A stretch of DNA of 64,000 nt from CAILZL01 sp963748005 (GTDB taxonomy: Bacteria; Pseudomonadota; Gammaproteobacteria; Steroidobacterales; Steroidobacteraceae). The translations under genes and the position numbers were made by a program. The first letter of the stretch is position 1. Each line of letters starts with the position of its first letter. Positions 44,646-52,218 of this stretch are shown in pieces. Where the stretch lies: NCBI GenBank assembly GCA_963748005.1, contig CAVVHH010000002.1, positions 496,001 through 560,000 of the forward strand, in the 5' to 3' direction. A model generated the notes under the pieces. It made no database searches. It was not told where the DNA came from and saw only the letters and a program-made list of their open reading frames with translations.

Positions 44646-45626
44646 TCACTTCGGGCGGCCCTTGAAACCTTCTGCCTGCATGGACAGCATGAACAATGTC
44701 CGGCCGTTGGGTCCTTCTTCCATGCTCAGCATACTACCATCGGTTTTGTTCGCGCCGACCGCCAGCATGTACAGCGTCTTCTTGCCGGGGCCGGAAAACG
44801 CCAGGCTGGTGGCGCGACGTGCCGTGGGAATCACGCCCAGTTCGTTTCCCTGCGGCGAGAACACATGAATACCCTTGATGCCGGGCACGTACACTCGTCC
44901 CGCGTTATCGACAGCCATGCCATCGGCATTGGTGTCGTTGAGCTTGGCGAACACGCGCTGATTCTTCGGCATGCCGTCCGCCGGTAAATCGAAGGCAATC
45001 ACTTCGGTGGTGTTGGTCACGTAAAGCGTCCTGGCATCCGGACTGAGGGCGATGCCATTGGTGTTGATTTCCGGCGCCAGCGTAGTCAATACGCCCTGCG
45101 GGTTGATGTAGTAGAAGCTCGCGCCGGTTGTATAGATCCCACCCTTGAGATCCACGACCAGATCGCTGATGCGTCCCAGCGTTTTCATTTCTGGAGAAGT
45201 CGGCGCGATCACGCGGCGCCCGGGCATCAATTCACTGAGAAAGGTGGGTTCCTTGCGATGCACGGCAAACAGACGTCCGTTGTTATCCATCGCCAGAGCG
45301 CCCGCACCCTTGGTGCCACCGATATAAATGGTGGAAACACCGTCGGGTGCGACCTTGCGCACCACATCGTTCTCCTGCATCGCGATCAGCACACCGCCAT
45401 CCGGCGTACCGATGATGCCGTCCTGGAGTTCAACGGAGGAAAACACTGCTTCCCACTTGGCACCGGCGGCAACAACACCCGGGATGGCGGTGATGATCGC
45501 AGGATGATCGACGGGAACGTAAACATTCGCCGCAGCGGGAGCAGGCTGCGCCAACGCAGATCCCGTCAGGACGATCGATATTCCTGTCACCAGAACCGCA
45601 ATCGTTTGTCTTGTTTTGAACATCAT
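44646..45626 (-). CDS. Secreted SMP-30/NHL-type beta-propeller protein
   Basis: About 326 residues with signal peptide IAVLVTGISIVLTGSALAQ. Six propeller-like repeats: DGIIGTPDGGVLIAMQENDV, GAGALAMDNNGRLFAVHR, ISDLVVDLKGGIYTTG, NGIALSPDARTLYVTNT, NADGMAVDNAGRVYVPG and ATSLAFSGPGKKTLYMLA. This matches the SMP-30/gluconolactonase superfamily. Several members hydrolyse lactones; others only bind. GGGGACG precedes two consecutive ATGs at 45626 and 45623. Part of the four-gene exported set. Confidence 0.8.
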   Translation of the reverse strand: MMFKTRQTIAVLVTGISIVLTGSALAQPAPAAANVYVPVDHPAIITAIPGVVAAGAKWEAVFSSVELQDGIIGTPDGGVLIAMQENDVVRKVAPDGVSTIYIGGTKGAGALAMDNNGRLFAVHRKEPTFLSELMPGRRVIAPTSPEMKTLGRISDLVVDLKGGIYTTGASFYYINPQGVLTTLAPEINTNGIALSPDARTLYVTNTTEVIAFDLPADGMPKNQRVFAKLNDTNADGMAVDNAGRVYVPGIKGIHVFSPQGNELGVIPTARRATSLAFSGPGKKTLYMLAVGANKTDGSMLSMEEGPNGRTLFMLSMQAEGFKGRPK

Positions 45627-45702
45627 CAACGTCCCCTTCAAATCGATGCAGACAGGCGACTCGCTTATCTAAGAAATTCTGTCAAAGACTGTGCTGGTGG
45701 AC

Positions 45703-46296
45703 CTACTTGGCTACTGCGCTCTTCGCGTCTTCGGGATACCAGAAGGCAAGGTGGCAGGACTCGCAAACTTCATCGAGTGTGCCGCCCAGATCGGTGATAC
45801 CTGCCACGTCTTTCTTGTCCGCCACAGCTACCAGCTTCATGGCTATGTCACGCAGCGCACTGGCAAAGCCCACCAGTTCTGCATGTCTTGTATCCAGCCG
45901 CTCCTGAATCTTCGCAACGTCCAGTGGATCATCTGTTTCAGCGGTCTTGTCGCCAACGGCAACATGGCGCCCCGGCACGGCGATCAGGTTCGCGGCTTCG
46001 GCCAGCAAGATGCCGCGGCGGCGGATCTCGTGCCATTCTTCATCCGTCCGGGGCAGACTCTCATGTACCCCCTTTTCATCCACCACCGTCGACACGGAGT
46101 TCCAGATGTAATCGGCGGAGGGATCCACCACAGAGTCCATGACTTCCTGGAATGTGGCAGTGGGCTGGTAGGGACTGGCGGCAGCGGATTCTGGCGCGGC
46201 GCCGGCCACCGGCTTTTCAGCCGCTGGCCCGCAGGCGCTCAGCGCGCAGGCCATGCAGAACATCAACAGCCTGGGCAACCTGGATAGATCGTTCAT
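45703..46296 (-). CDS. Cytochrome c lipoprotein, c'-like
   Basis: 197 residues. Lipobox ALSAC gives lipidated Cys22. After a Pro/Ala spacer, a helical region (TATFQEVMDSVVDPSADYIW, IRRRGILLAEAANLIAV, HAELVGFASALRDIAMKL) leads to a C-terminal haem site CESCH at 178-182. A four-helix bundle with the haem motif at the end is the class II, cytochrome c'-like plan. Probably an anchored periplasmic electron carrier. It is the first of the four-gene reverse set, upstream of the propeller protein. Confidence 0.8.
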   Translation of the reverse strand: MNDLSRLPRLLMFCMACALSACGPAAEKPVAGAAPESAAASPYQPTATFQEVMDSVVDPSADYIWNSVSTVVDEKGVHESLPRTDEEWHEIRRRGILLAEAANLIAVPGRHVAVGDKTAETDDPLDVAKIQERLDTRHAELVGFASALRDIAMKLVAVADKKDVAGITDLGGTLDEVCESCHLAFWYPEDAKSAVAK

Positions 46297-46415
46297 GTTT
46301 TCCCGTTGTAATTCGATGATCGGCCGCGATGTCGATTCTGGATCAAATCAGCAGTGTGTGCATCTACAACCCTCCTGACTGAATCCCATCATGGCACCGA
46401 CCTGTGCACCATGCT

Positions 46416-46907
46416 TCACTGCAAGCCGCCGCGCACCGACGTAATCCGTTCAGTATTGAAGCCCAGCCAGTGCATGCGTCCGACATACCGCGCGTGCTCG
46501 ACCTTGATGCACCGGTCCATGATCACCGACATTCCGCCGTCGGTGGCAATGCGCGCGCCCTCTTCATTGATGACGCCGAACTGGCACCACAGGGTCTTTG
46601 CCTTTATTGCCACGGCGTCGCGCGCAATGCCGGGTAGCGCGTCCGGCGCGCGAAATACATTGACGATATCAACCGGCATCGGGATCTCGAGCAGGCTGGC
46701 GTAGCTCTTCTCGCCCAGCACGTCGGTCTCGCGCGGGTTGACCGGTACAATGCGGTAACCATGGCGCTGCAAATAAAAACCCACGAAGTAGCTGGCGCGC
46801 AGCGTGTTGCTGGACAAGCCGACAATCGCAATGGTTTTTGAATTGAGCAGCGCCTGCTGAATGGCGATGGGATTCTGAAAACGCCGCAGATCAAAGCTTT
46901 CGGTCAT
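46416..46907 (-). CDS. CoA-binding (YccU-like) protein
   Basis: About 163 residues from ATG 46907, whose A is shared with the metY stop (TAATG). Rossmann CoA-binding domain: TIAIVGLSSNTLRASYFVGFYLQRHG, VPVNPRETDVLGEKSYASL, VDIVNVFRAPDALP, TLWCQFGVINEEGARIA and VIMDRCIKVEH. It matches the YccU-type single-domain CoA-binding proteins, whose function is not settled. Translational coupling to MetY suggests a link to sulfur amino-acid metabolism. Confidence 0.85.
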   Translation of the reverse strand: MTESFDLRRFQNPIAIQQALLNSKTIAIVGLSSNTLRASYFVGFYLQRHGYRIVPVNPRETDVLGEKSYASLLEIPMPVDIVNVFRAPDALPGIARDAVAIKAKTLWCQFGVINEEGARIATDGGMSVIMDRCIKVEHARYVGRMHWLGFNTERITSVRGGLQ

Positions 46908-48211
46908 TACGCTTTCTCCTGTGCGGCGCGCACGCGCGCGAATCCCTGTTCCAGGTCCCAGAGCAGATCGTCGACATCCTCGATGCCCACCGACAGGCGA
47001 ATTGTGCCGGGTCGCACGCCGGCGCCTTCCAGTTCGGCCTCGCTGAGTTGCCGATGCGTGGTGCTGGCGGGATGGATTACCAGACTCTTGGCGTCGCCGA
47101 CATTGGCAAGATGCGACCACAGGGTCAGACCGCGAATGAACTCTTCACCCGCTGCGCGGCCGCCGCGAACGTCGAACGAAAACACCGCGCCGGCACCGCG
47201 CGGCAGGTATTTGTCGACCAGTGTCCGGTAACGGCTGCCCTCAAGACCGCCGTAGGTCACGTGTGAAGCCAGCGCGTGTCGCTCGAGGAAGCGCGCGACG
47301 GTCACGGCGTTCTCCACATGGCGCGCCATGCGCAGCGACAGGGTTTCCAGCCCCAGCAGAAACTGAAAAGCATTGAACGGGCTCATGCACGCGCCCAGAT
47401 CGCGCAGCGTTTCGGCGCGCAGCTTCATCAGATACCCATACGTGCCGAAGGTCTCGTGGAACTTCAGGCCGTGATACGCCGGCGAGGGCTCGGCAATGAT
47501 GGGGAAGCGGCCGTTGGACCAGTTGAAGGTGCCGGCATCGACGACGACGCCACCGATACTGGTGCCGTGTCCGCCGATGAACTTGGTCGCCGAATGCAGG
47601 ACGATGTCGGCGCCCCATTCGATGGGACGGCACAGATAAGGTGTCGCAAAAGTGTTGTCGACCAGCAGCGGGATGCCATGGTCATGCGCGATGCCGGCCA
47701 CGGCCTGAATGTCGAGCACGTTGCCGCCGGGATTGCCGATGGTTTCGGCAAACAACGCCTTGGTCCCGGGGCGGATGGCTGCGCGCCACGCGTCGAGATC
47801 GTCGGGATTGACCCAGGTGAGCTCCACCGACATTTTGCGCAGCACATGCCGGAACTGATTCACCGTGCCGCCGTACAGGGCGGCGGAAGACACCACATGA
47901 TCTCCGGGCGCGAGCAGGGTGAACAGCGCCGCCATCTGCGCGCTGAGGCCGCTGGCGAAGGCGACCCCGCCGCAACCGCCCTCGAGGCTGGCCATGCGCT
48001 CCTCGAACACGGCAATGGTCGGGTTCATGATGCGCGAGTAGGTGTTGCCGTACTCCTGCAGGTTGAAGTACGCGGCCGCGGCCGCCGGGTCTTCGAAGAC
48101 GTAGCTGGTGGTCTGATAAATCGGCACCGCGCGGGCGCCGGTATTCGGGTCCGGGCGCTGACCGGCATGCACCTGCCGCGTGGCGAAACCGAAACGTCTT
48201 GATTCTTCCAT
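46907..48211 (-). CDS. metY: O-acetylhomoserine sulfhydrylase
   Basis: 434 residues from ATG 48211 (GAGGAC upstream). Cys/Met-metabolism PLP enzyme: FATRQVHAGQRPDPNTGARA, PIYQTTSYVFEDPAAAAAYF, EYGNTYSRIMNPT, AETIGNPGGNVLDI, LLVDNTFATPYLCRP, PLP lysine in LHSATKFIGGHG, and HPASTTHRQLS with PGTIRLSVGIE. It makes homocysteine from O-acetylhomoserine and sulfide in the cytoplasm. The length and the inserted GGVVVDAGTFNW segment fit MetY rather than MetB/MetC. Confidence 0.9.
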   Translation of the reverse strand: MEESRRFGFATRQVHAGQRPDPNTGARAVPIYQTTSYVFEDPAAAAAYFNLQEYGNTYSRIMNPTIAVFEERMASLEGGCGGVAFASGLSAQMAALFTLLAPGDHVVSSAALYGGTVNQFRHVLRKMSVELTWVNPDDLDAWRAAIRPGTKALFAETIGNPGGNVLDIQAVAGIAHDHGIPLLVDNTFATPYLCRPIEWGADIVLHSATKFIGGHGTSIGGVVVDAGTFNWSNGRFPIIAEPSPAYHGLKFHETFGTYGYLMKLRAETLRDLGACMSPFNAFQFLLGLETLSLRMARHVENAVTVARFLERHALASHVTYGGLEGSRYRTLVDKYLPRGAGAVFSFDVRGGRAAGEEFIRGLTLWSHLANVGDAKSLVIHPASTTHRQLSEAELEGAGVRPGTIRLSVGIEDVDDLLWDLEQGFARVRAAQEKA

Positions 48212-48402
48212 TGGCCGTCCTCGAATTAACAATCGCCGGTACAGAAGACCGCTGGATCATAGGCGTCCCCCGGCCGTTCTCCAACAAGAGGCGCCCTTGC
48301 TCAAAAGAGGTCGCGCCGCGTCCAGACCCGGCGTTATGATCCCAGCCCCTCCGTACCACGGGGGTAGATCAAGAACATCAAACAGAATCAGCGGAGGTGA
48401 CC

Positions 48403-48981
48403 ATGGCAGCCACAAGCATCAATGTCGATAACGGCGTCAACGCACAGGCCCTGCTGGATGCGCGTGAAGCGCTGCGACAAGCCCCCGAGGCAGCACAATT
48501 TTCCTGGCGAGCCTCGTGCAAATGGCTGCGCGGCACGCACAGCCGCAGCAGCGTTCAAGGTTTTTACGGTCTGGGCCAGGAGCAGAGCCACAGGACGGAA
48601 TTCACGTTCGAAGCAGATCATCCGGAGATTTTCGCCTCCGAGGATCACGGCGCCACTCCCGTGGAGCTGGTGCTCGCAGGTCTGGCCAGCTGCCTGACCG
48701 CAGGCGTTGCGGCCGTCGCGCAACATCGCGGCATCCAGCTGCGCTCGGTCGAGGCCAAGCTCGAGGGCAAGATGGACATTCGCGGCATCCTTGGCATCGA
48801 CAGCGAGGTACGCAACGGCTACGACGACATCAAGGTCACGTTCAACGTCGATGCCGATGCGTCGCAGAAGGAGATCGAGGCGCTGGTGGCGCAGTCGCAA
48901 AAACGCTCGGCGGTCTACGACATCATCACCAACCCGACCAACGTCACGGTCGAGACCCACAAGGTACAACGCAGCTCTTAA
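48403..48981 (+). CDS. OsmC-family protein
   Basis: 192 residues from ATG 48403, preceded by GGAGG. OsmC/Ohr fold: WLRGTHSRSSVQGFYGLG, DHGATPVELVLAGLASCLTAGVA with the conserved Cys in LASCLT, RSVEAKLEGKMDIRG and YDDIKVTFNVDADAS. Family members are thiol peroxidases or related reactive-thiol proteins of the cytoplasm. The first Cys (WRASCKW) is not at the position seen in Ohr, so it may be a non-peroxidase OsmC. Its stop is in frame with the following flavoprotein. Confidence 0.86.
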   Translation: MAATSINVDNGVNAQALLDAREALRQAPEAAQFSWRASCKWLRGTHSRSSVQGFYGLGQEQSHRTEFTFEADHPEIFASEDHGATPVELVLAGLASCLTAGVAAVAQHRGIQLRSVEAKLEGKMDIRGILGIDSEVRNGYDDIKVTFNVDADASQKEIEALVAQSQKRSAVYDIITNPTNVTVETHKVQRSS

Positions 48982-48999
48982 CACACCGGGCACAAGGCG

Positions 49000-50259
49000 C
49001 TGGCCGCAACGGAACTCGCCATCGAACGTTTCACAGCCATTGTTGTTGGCGCCGGCCACGCGGGGCTTGCAGTCAGCCGCGTGCTCGGCGAGCACTCGAT
49101 CGACCACGTCGTGCTGGAGCGCGGCGAGGTCGCGAACTCGTGGCGCACCGAGCGCTGGGATTCGTTGCGCCTGCTGACGCCGAAGTGGCAGTCACGGCTG
49201 CCGGGATTCGCATACACCGGCGCCGACCCCGACGGCTTCATGTCCTGTTCTGAAGTCATCGACTTCATCGCGACGTTTGCCGCATCTTTTGCGGCGCCGG
49301 TGCGCACGCGCACCGAAGTGCTATCGGTGCAGCCCGCCGACAACGGCTACCGCGTCACCACCAACCACGGCGAGCTGCAATGCCGCAGCCTCATCATTGC
49401 CAGCGGCGCGTGCAACGAGCCCGCAGTGCCGAAAGTGGGTGAGGCCGTGCCGGCATCGATCGAATGCTTCACACCGTTCAACTATGGCAATGCGGATCGA
49501 CTGCCGGAAGGCGGCGTGCTCGTGGTCGGCGCATCGGCCACCGGTGTGCAACTCGCGGATGAGATTCGACGTTCCGGACGCCGCGTCGTGCTCTCGGTGG
49601 GCGAGCACGTGCGACTGCCCAGAACCTACCGTGGCCGCGATGTGCTGTGGTGGATGGCGGCCAGCGGCGTATGGGATCAGCGCTACGACAGCATCGATGA
49701 TCTTGACCGCGCCCGCGGCCTGCCCTCACCGCAACTCATCGGCACACCGCAGCGGATGACGCTCGATCTGAACGCCTTGAGCGACGCGGGCATTGAACTG
49801 GTCGGGCGTCTCGCCGCGATCCGCGATGGCCGCGCGCTGTTCTCGGGTGGACTCAAGAACATGTTCGCGCTCGCGGATCTGAAGATGAATCGGCTGCTGG
49901 ACACTTTCGACGAATGGGCGCGCGGCGCCGGCGACCTGGAGATCGGCGCGCCGGAACGATTCGAGCCGACCCGTGCGCCGGCCACGCCACGTGTGAGTCT
50001 CGACCTGAACCGCGGCGACATCCGCTCCATCGTCTGGGCCACCGGTTTCAAACCCGTTTACAGATGGCTACAAGTGCCCGTCCTGGATGCGAAGGGCAGA
50101 CTGCGACACGACGGCGGCATTGTCGATGCGCCGCTGATGTATGCCATCGGCTTGCCGGTGCTGCGGCGACGCAAGTCGACGTTCATCCATGGCGCGGAGG
50201 ACGATGCGCGCGATCTCGTTGGGCACCTGGTGCGCAGTCTGGCTTGTCGAGCGCAGTAG
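49000..50259 (+). CDS. Flavin-dependent monooxygenase-like oxidoreductase, start unclear
   Basis: About 420 residues. FAD motif IVVGAGHAGLAVSRVLG, then ERGEVANSWRTERWDSL, GFMSCSEVIDF, a second nucleotide motif VLVVGASATGVQLADEI (NADPH) and DIRSIVWATGF with GLPVLRRRKSTFIHGAE. These mark the CzcO/flavin-monooxygenase group that oxygenates or oxidises small hydrophobic substrates. No ATG, GTG or TTG in this frame lies between the OsmC stop (48979) and the FAD motif (49048). CTG 49000, ACG 49009, ATC 49021 or ATT 49039 would be needed; 49000 is only a placeholder. Confidence 0.75.
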   Translation: MAATELAIERFTAIVVGAGHAGLAVSRVLGEHSIDHVVLERGEVANSWRTERWDSLRLLTPKWQSRLPGFAYTGADPDGFMSCSEVIDFIATFAASFAAPVRTRTEVLSVQPADNGYRVTTNHGELQCRSLIIASGACNEPAVPKVGEAVPASIECFTPFNYGNADRLPEGGVLVVGASATGVQLADEIRRSGRRVVLSVGEHVRLPRTYRGRDVLWWMAASGVWDQRYDSIDDLDRARGLPSPQLIGTPQRMTLDLNALSDAGIELVGRLAAIRDGRALFSGGLKNMFALADLKMNRLLDTFDEWARGAGDLEIGAPERFEPTRAPATPRVSLDLNRGDIRSIVWATGFKPVYRWLQVPVLDAKGRLRHDGGIVDAPLMYAIGLPVLRRRKSTFIHGAEDDARDLVGHLVRSLACRAQ

Positions 50260-50266
50260 GTTCTTC

Positions 50267-50295
50267 AGACCTTCCTTAACGCTTAAGGAAGGTCT
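50267..50295. terminator. Terminator hairpin
   Basis: A perfect 13-bp stem AGACCTTCCTTAA/TTAAGGAAGGTCT with a 3-nt loop, eight bases after the flavoprotein stop. Confidence 0.65.
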
Positions 50296-50469
50296 GATTA
50301 ACCTCGAATTCGTCATTCCCGCGAATGCGGGACTGCGAAGGCAGGATGCCGAAGCGAACATCGGCTTCAGCCGATGGCCCTTCAGGGCAAACTGCACGAT
50401 GCAGTTTGTAATCCAGTTGAATCATTGTCTTACTGGATGCCCGCCTACGCGGGCATGACGTTAATCAGA
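50293..50469. repeat. MITE-like palindromic intergenic element
   Basis: Outer inverted ends TCTGATTAAC (50293-50302) and GTTAATCAGA (50460-50469) enclose a second pair, CGTCATTCCCGCG and CGCGGGCATGACG. Inner hairpins (GGCTTCAGCC, CAAACTGCACGATGCAGTTTG-like) lie within. The CGTCATTCCCGCGAATGCGGG type of end is common in proteobacterial dispersed repeats. It fills the gap between two convergent genes and carries no gene. Confidence 0.65.
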
Positions 50470-50475
50470 GGTTCC

Positions 50476-51768
50476 TTAAAAGCGCCCCGGCTTGTTCAGC
50501 CAGCCATCCAGATAGTCGTACAACGCCTTGGTGGTATCGGCGCTCTCGACAAATATCAGGGTCTTGTCGGCGCTCGCCGCGTGTTCATGGATGATTTCGG
50601 CGCACAGGAATTCCCAGCGACCGGGCACGCCCACCGTCAACAGCGGCGCATGAATGCCCTGCACATTTCCCGCCGGGACGGTGTATGCGGACGCCCAGTC
50701 CACACCCCGGATGGAATCCTCGTCATAGCCAAAATCGTCTGTGACACGAATGGCAAAGTTGCCCAGGAACCTGCGCACCGTGGTCTTCAATGCGCCAGTG
50801 CTCATCAGCGGTGAGGTGCGCTCCAGGTTGGTGGGTTCGCGTGGCGAACGAACGATCTCGGTGGTGAAGCTGCCGTCCTTGTGCAGCAACGGCCAGGGCT
50901 TTTTCGTGTGCGACAGAAAGCGCGGGTCCTGCGTGAAGAACTTGTTGTTGGGTGGATTGGTGGCGGCGCCCGGCACTACAAATGGTTCGTCATCGGCAAA
51001 GCGCCCCTGCCCTGCATCGATCTTTTGCAGGCGATCCCGCGCTAGCTGGATCAAGCGGTTTTCCCGCTTGGCGACCGCAGCCTGAAACCGCCTGGTGAAT
51101 TCGGGTGTGTACTTCGGACTCCTGGGATCAAAACCGTTGGCCGGATTCCACACGTCCAGTGCCGGATCGACCTTCATTCCCGAGTCTTCATCCACGATGG
51201 CCGGGTCGAGGCTGAGCAACGACATCATGGCCGAGCCGTAGTTGGAATTCACAATCATCAGGCCATCCGCTGCAGGCAAGCCTGCCAGTGAGTCGGGACA
51301 CTTGAGAATTTTTTCCGGTCCCTGACAGGCTTTCACACCACCTTCCGCGATCATCTGGTAGCCGGACAGCAGCACGCCACCGCCGCTGTTGCCGAGCAAC
51401 ACCACCCTGCGAATGCCGGGATACTTGCGCAGCCAGGCAACCCCCAGCCTGGCTTCGAGCAACAAACGGTCCGTGCTCAAGTCATTTTCCGTCCCCGATT
51501 TGGAAGCGGTGGTGTTGGCGCACAACACGCGATAACCGCGTCTGGACAACTCGGTGCACGCAGCGAACTGCAGGTAGTCGTCGTTGGGATGCATGACCAA
51601 CAGGCCGATTTCCGCCTTCGCACCGGGGGTTACCGGCTCATACAGAACACCGGGCACTCCCGCGCCAAGACGCACGAAGGTATTGCGAACCTCCGCTGTC
51701 TGCGCCAGCACAGGCAACGCCAGCAATGCACCCAGCATGGCCGCGATAAAAGGCAATCGATTCTTCAT
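50476..51768 (-). CDS. Secreted alpha/beta-hydrolase paralogue, catalytic His absent
   Basis: 430 residues from ATG 51768 (GGGGGAT upstream; TTG 51774 is weaker). Signal peptide IAAMLGALLALPVLAQ. Aligns along its length with the hydrolase at 6645-8036: FVRLGAGVPGVLYEPVTPG, LLVMHPNDDYLQF, nucleophile LGNSGGG (Ser128), ACQGPEKILKCPDS, SLLSLDPAIVDEDSG, and the end YDYLDGWLNKPGRF. Where the partner has VEGATHGFSPC, this protein has VESADTTKALY, with no His. Either another His serves, perhaps in AEIIHEHAAS, or it is catalytically dead. Expected location periplasm. Confidence 0.82.
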   Translation of the reverse strand: MKNRLPFIAAMLGALLALPVLAQTAEVRNTFVRLGAGVPGVLYEPVTPGAKAEIGLLVMHPNDDYLQFAACTELSRRGYRVLCANTTASKSGTENDLSTDRLLLEARLGVAWLRKYPGIRRVVLLGNSGGGVLLSGYQMIAEGGVKACQGPEKILKCPDSLAGLPAADGLMIVNSNYGSAMMSLLSLDPAIVDEDSGMKVDPALDVWNPANGFDPRSPKYTPEFTRRFQAAVAKRENRLIQLARDRLQKIDAGQGRFADDEPFVVPGAATNPPNNKFFTQDPRFLSHTKKPWPLLHKDGSFTTEIVRSPREPTNLERTSPLMSTGALKTTVRRFLGNFAIRVTDDFGYDEDSIRGVDWASAYTVPAGNVQGIHAPLLTVGVPGRWEFLCAEIIHEHAASADKTLIFVESADTTKALYDYLDGWLNKPGRF

Positions 51769-51774
51769 CTGCAA

Positions 51775-52218
51775 TCCCCCAAAGACGACACCGTCCAGCG
51801 GCGCGCATTATCACGAAGCACTTCCATGACTGCCAACTGTACAGCCTGGCGTCCTGTAAAACGCAAGTATTCAGACCCTTCTGAACGTCACCACCAGTGC
51901 ATCGCGATACGCCGGCGCGGGATCGATCGGACTGACGGGCGTCACGCCGTGATACACACGCGCATCATCGACGCAGGCGTCACTTGCACAATTGAGACTG
52001 ACGTCAGCGATGGCGGGTCACACGTATGGTGGTATTGCTGTGCCGTTCTCCTGCCCGGTAGTATCGATGAATGCACGGTTTGGCGGCGATGCTCAGGTCT
52101 GCGCACTTAATCGTGGCGAAGTTGTCCGATCCATGAACCGGCCCCCTCGAAAACCTGACCCGCTTGAACTTGAACTGGAAACCAGAGATTCAATGATCCA
52201 AGTCCGCTACGCTATCGT
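51775..52218. other. Long spacer holding a dioxygenase fragment
   Basis: Divergent spacer between the hydrolase and the transglycosylase-like gene. Apart from the short reverse-strand fragment at 51871-52018 I find no frame with recognisable content. Promoters for both genes should be here, but none is clear. Confidence 0.35.
51871..52018 (-). pseudogene. C-terminal fragment of a 2OG-Fe(II) dioxygenase
   Basis: Reverse strand reads VDDARVYHGVTPVSPIDP and AYRDALVVTFRRV before TGA at 51871. This resembles the C-terminal end of 2OG-Fe dioxygenases of the BsmA-like family, where VxHGVTPIxPxD carries the distal His of the metal site. A stop interrupts the frame upstream and no N-terminal part is visible, so it is a relic. 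Confidence 0.5.
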
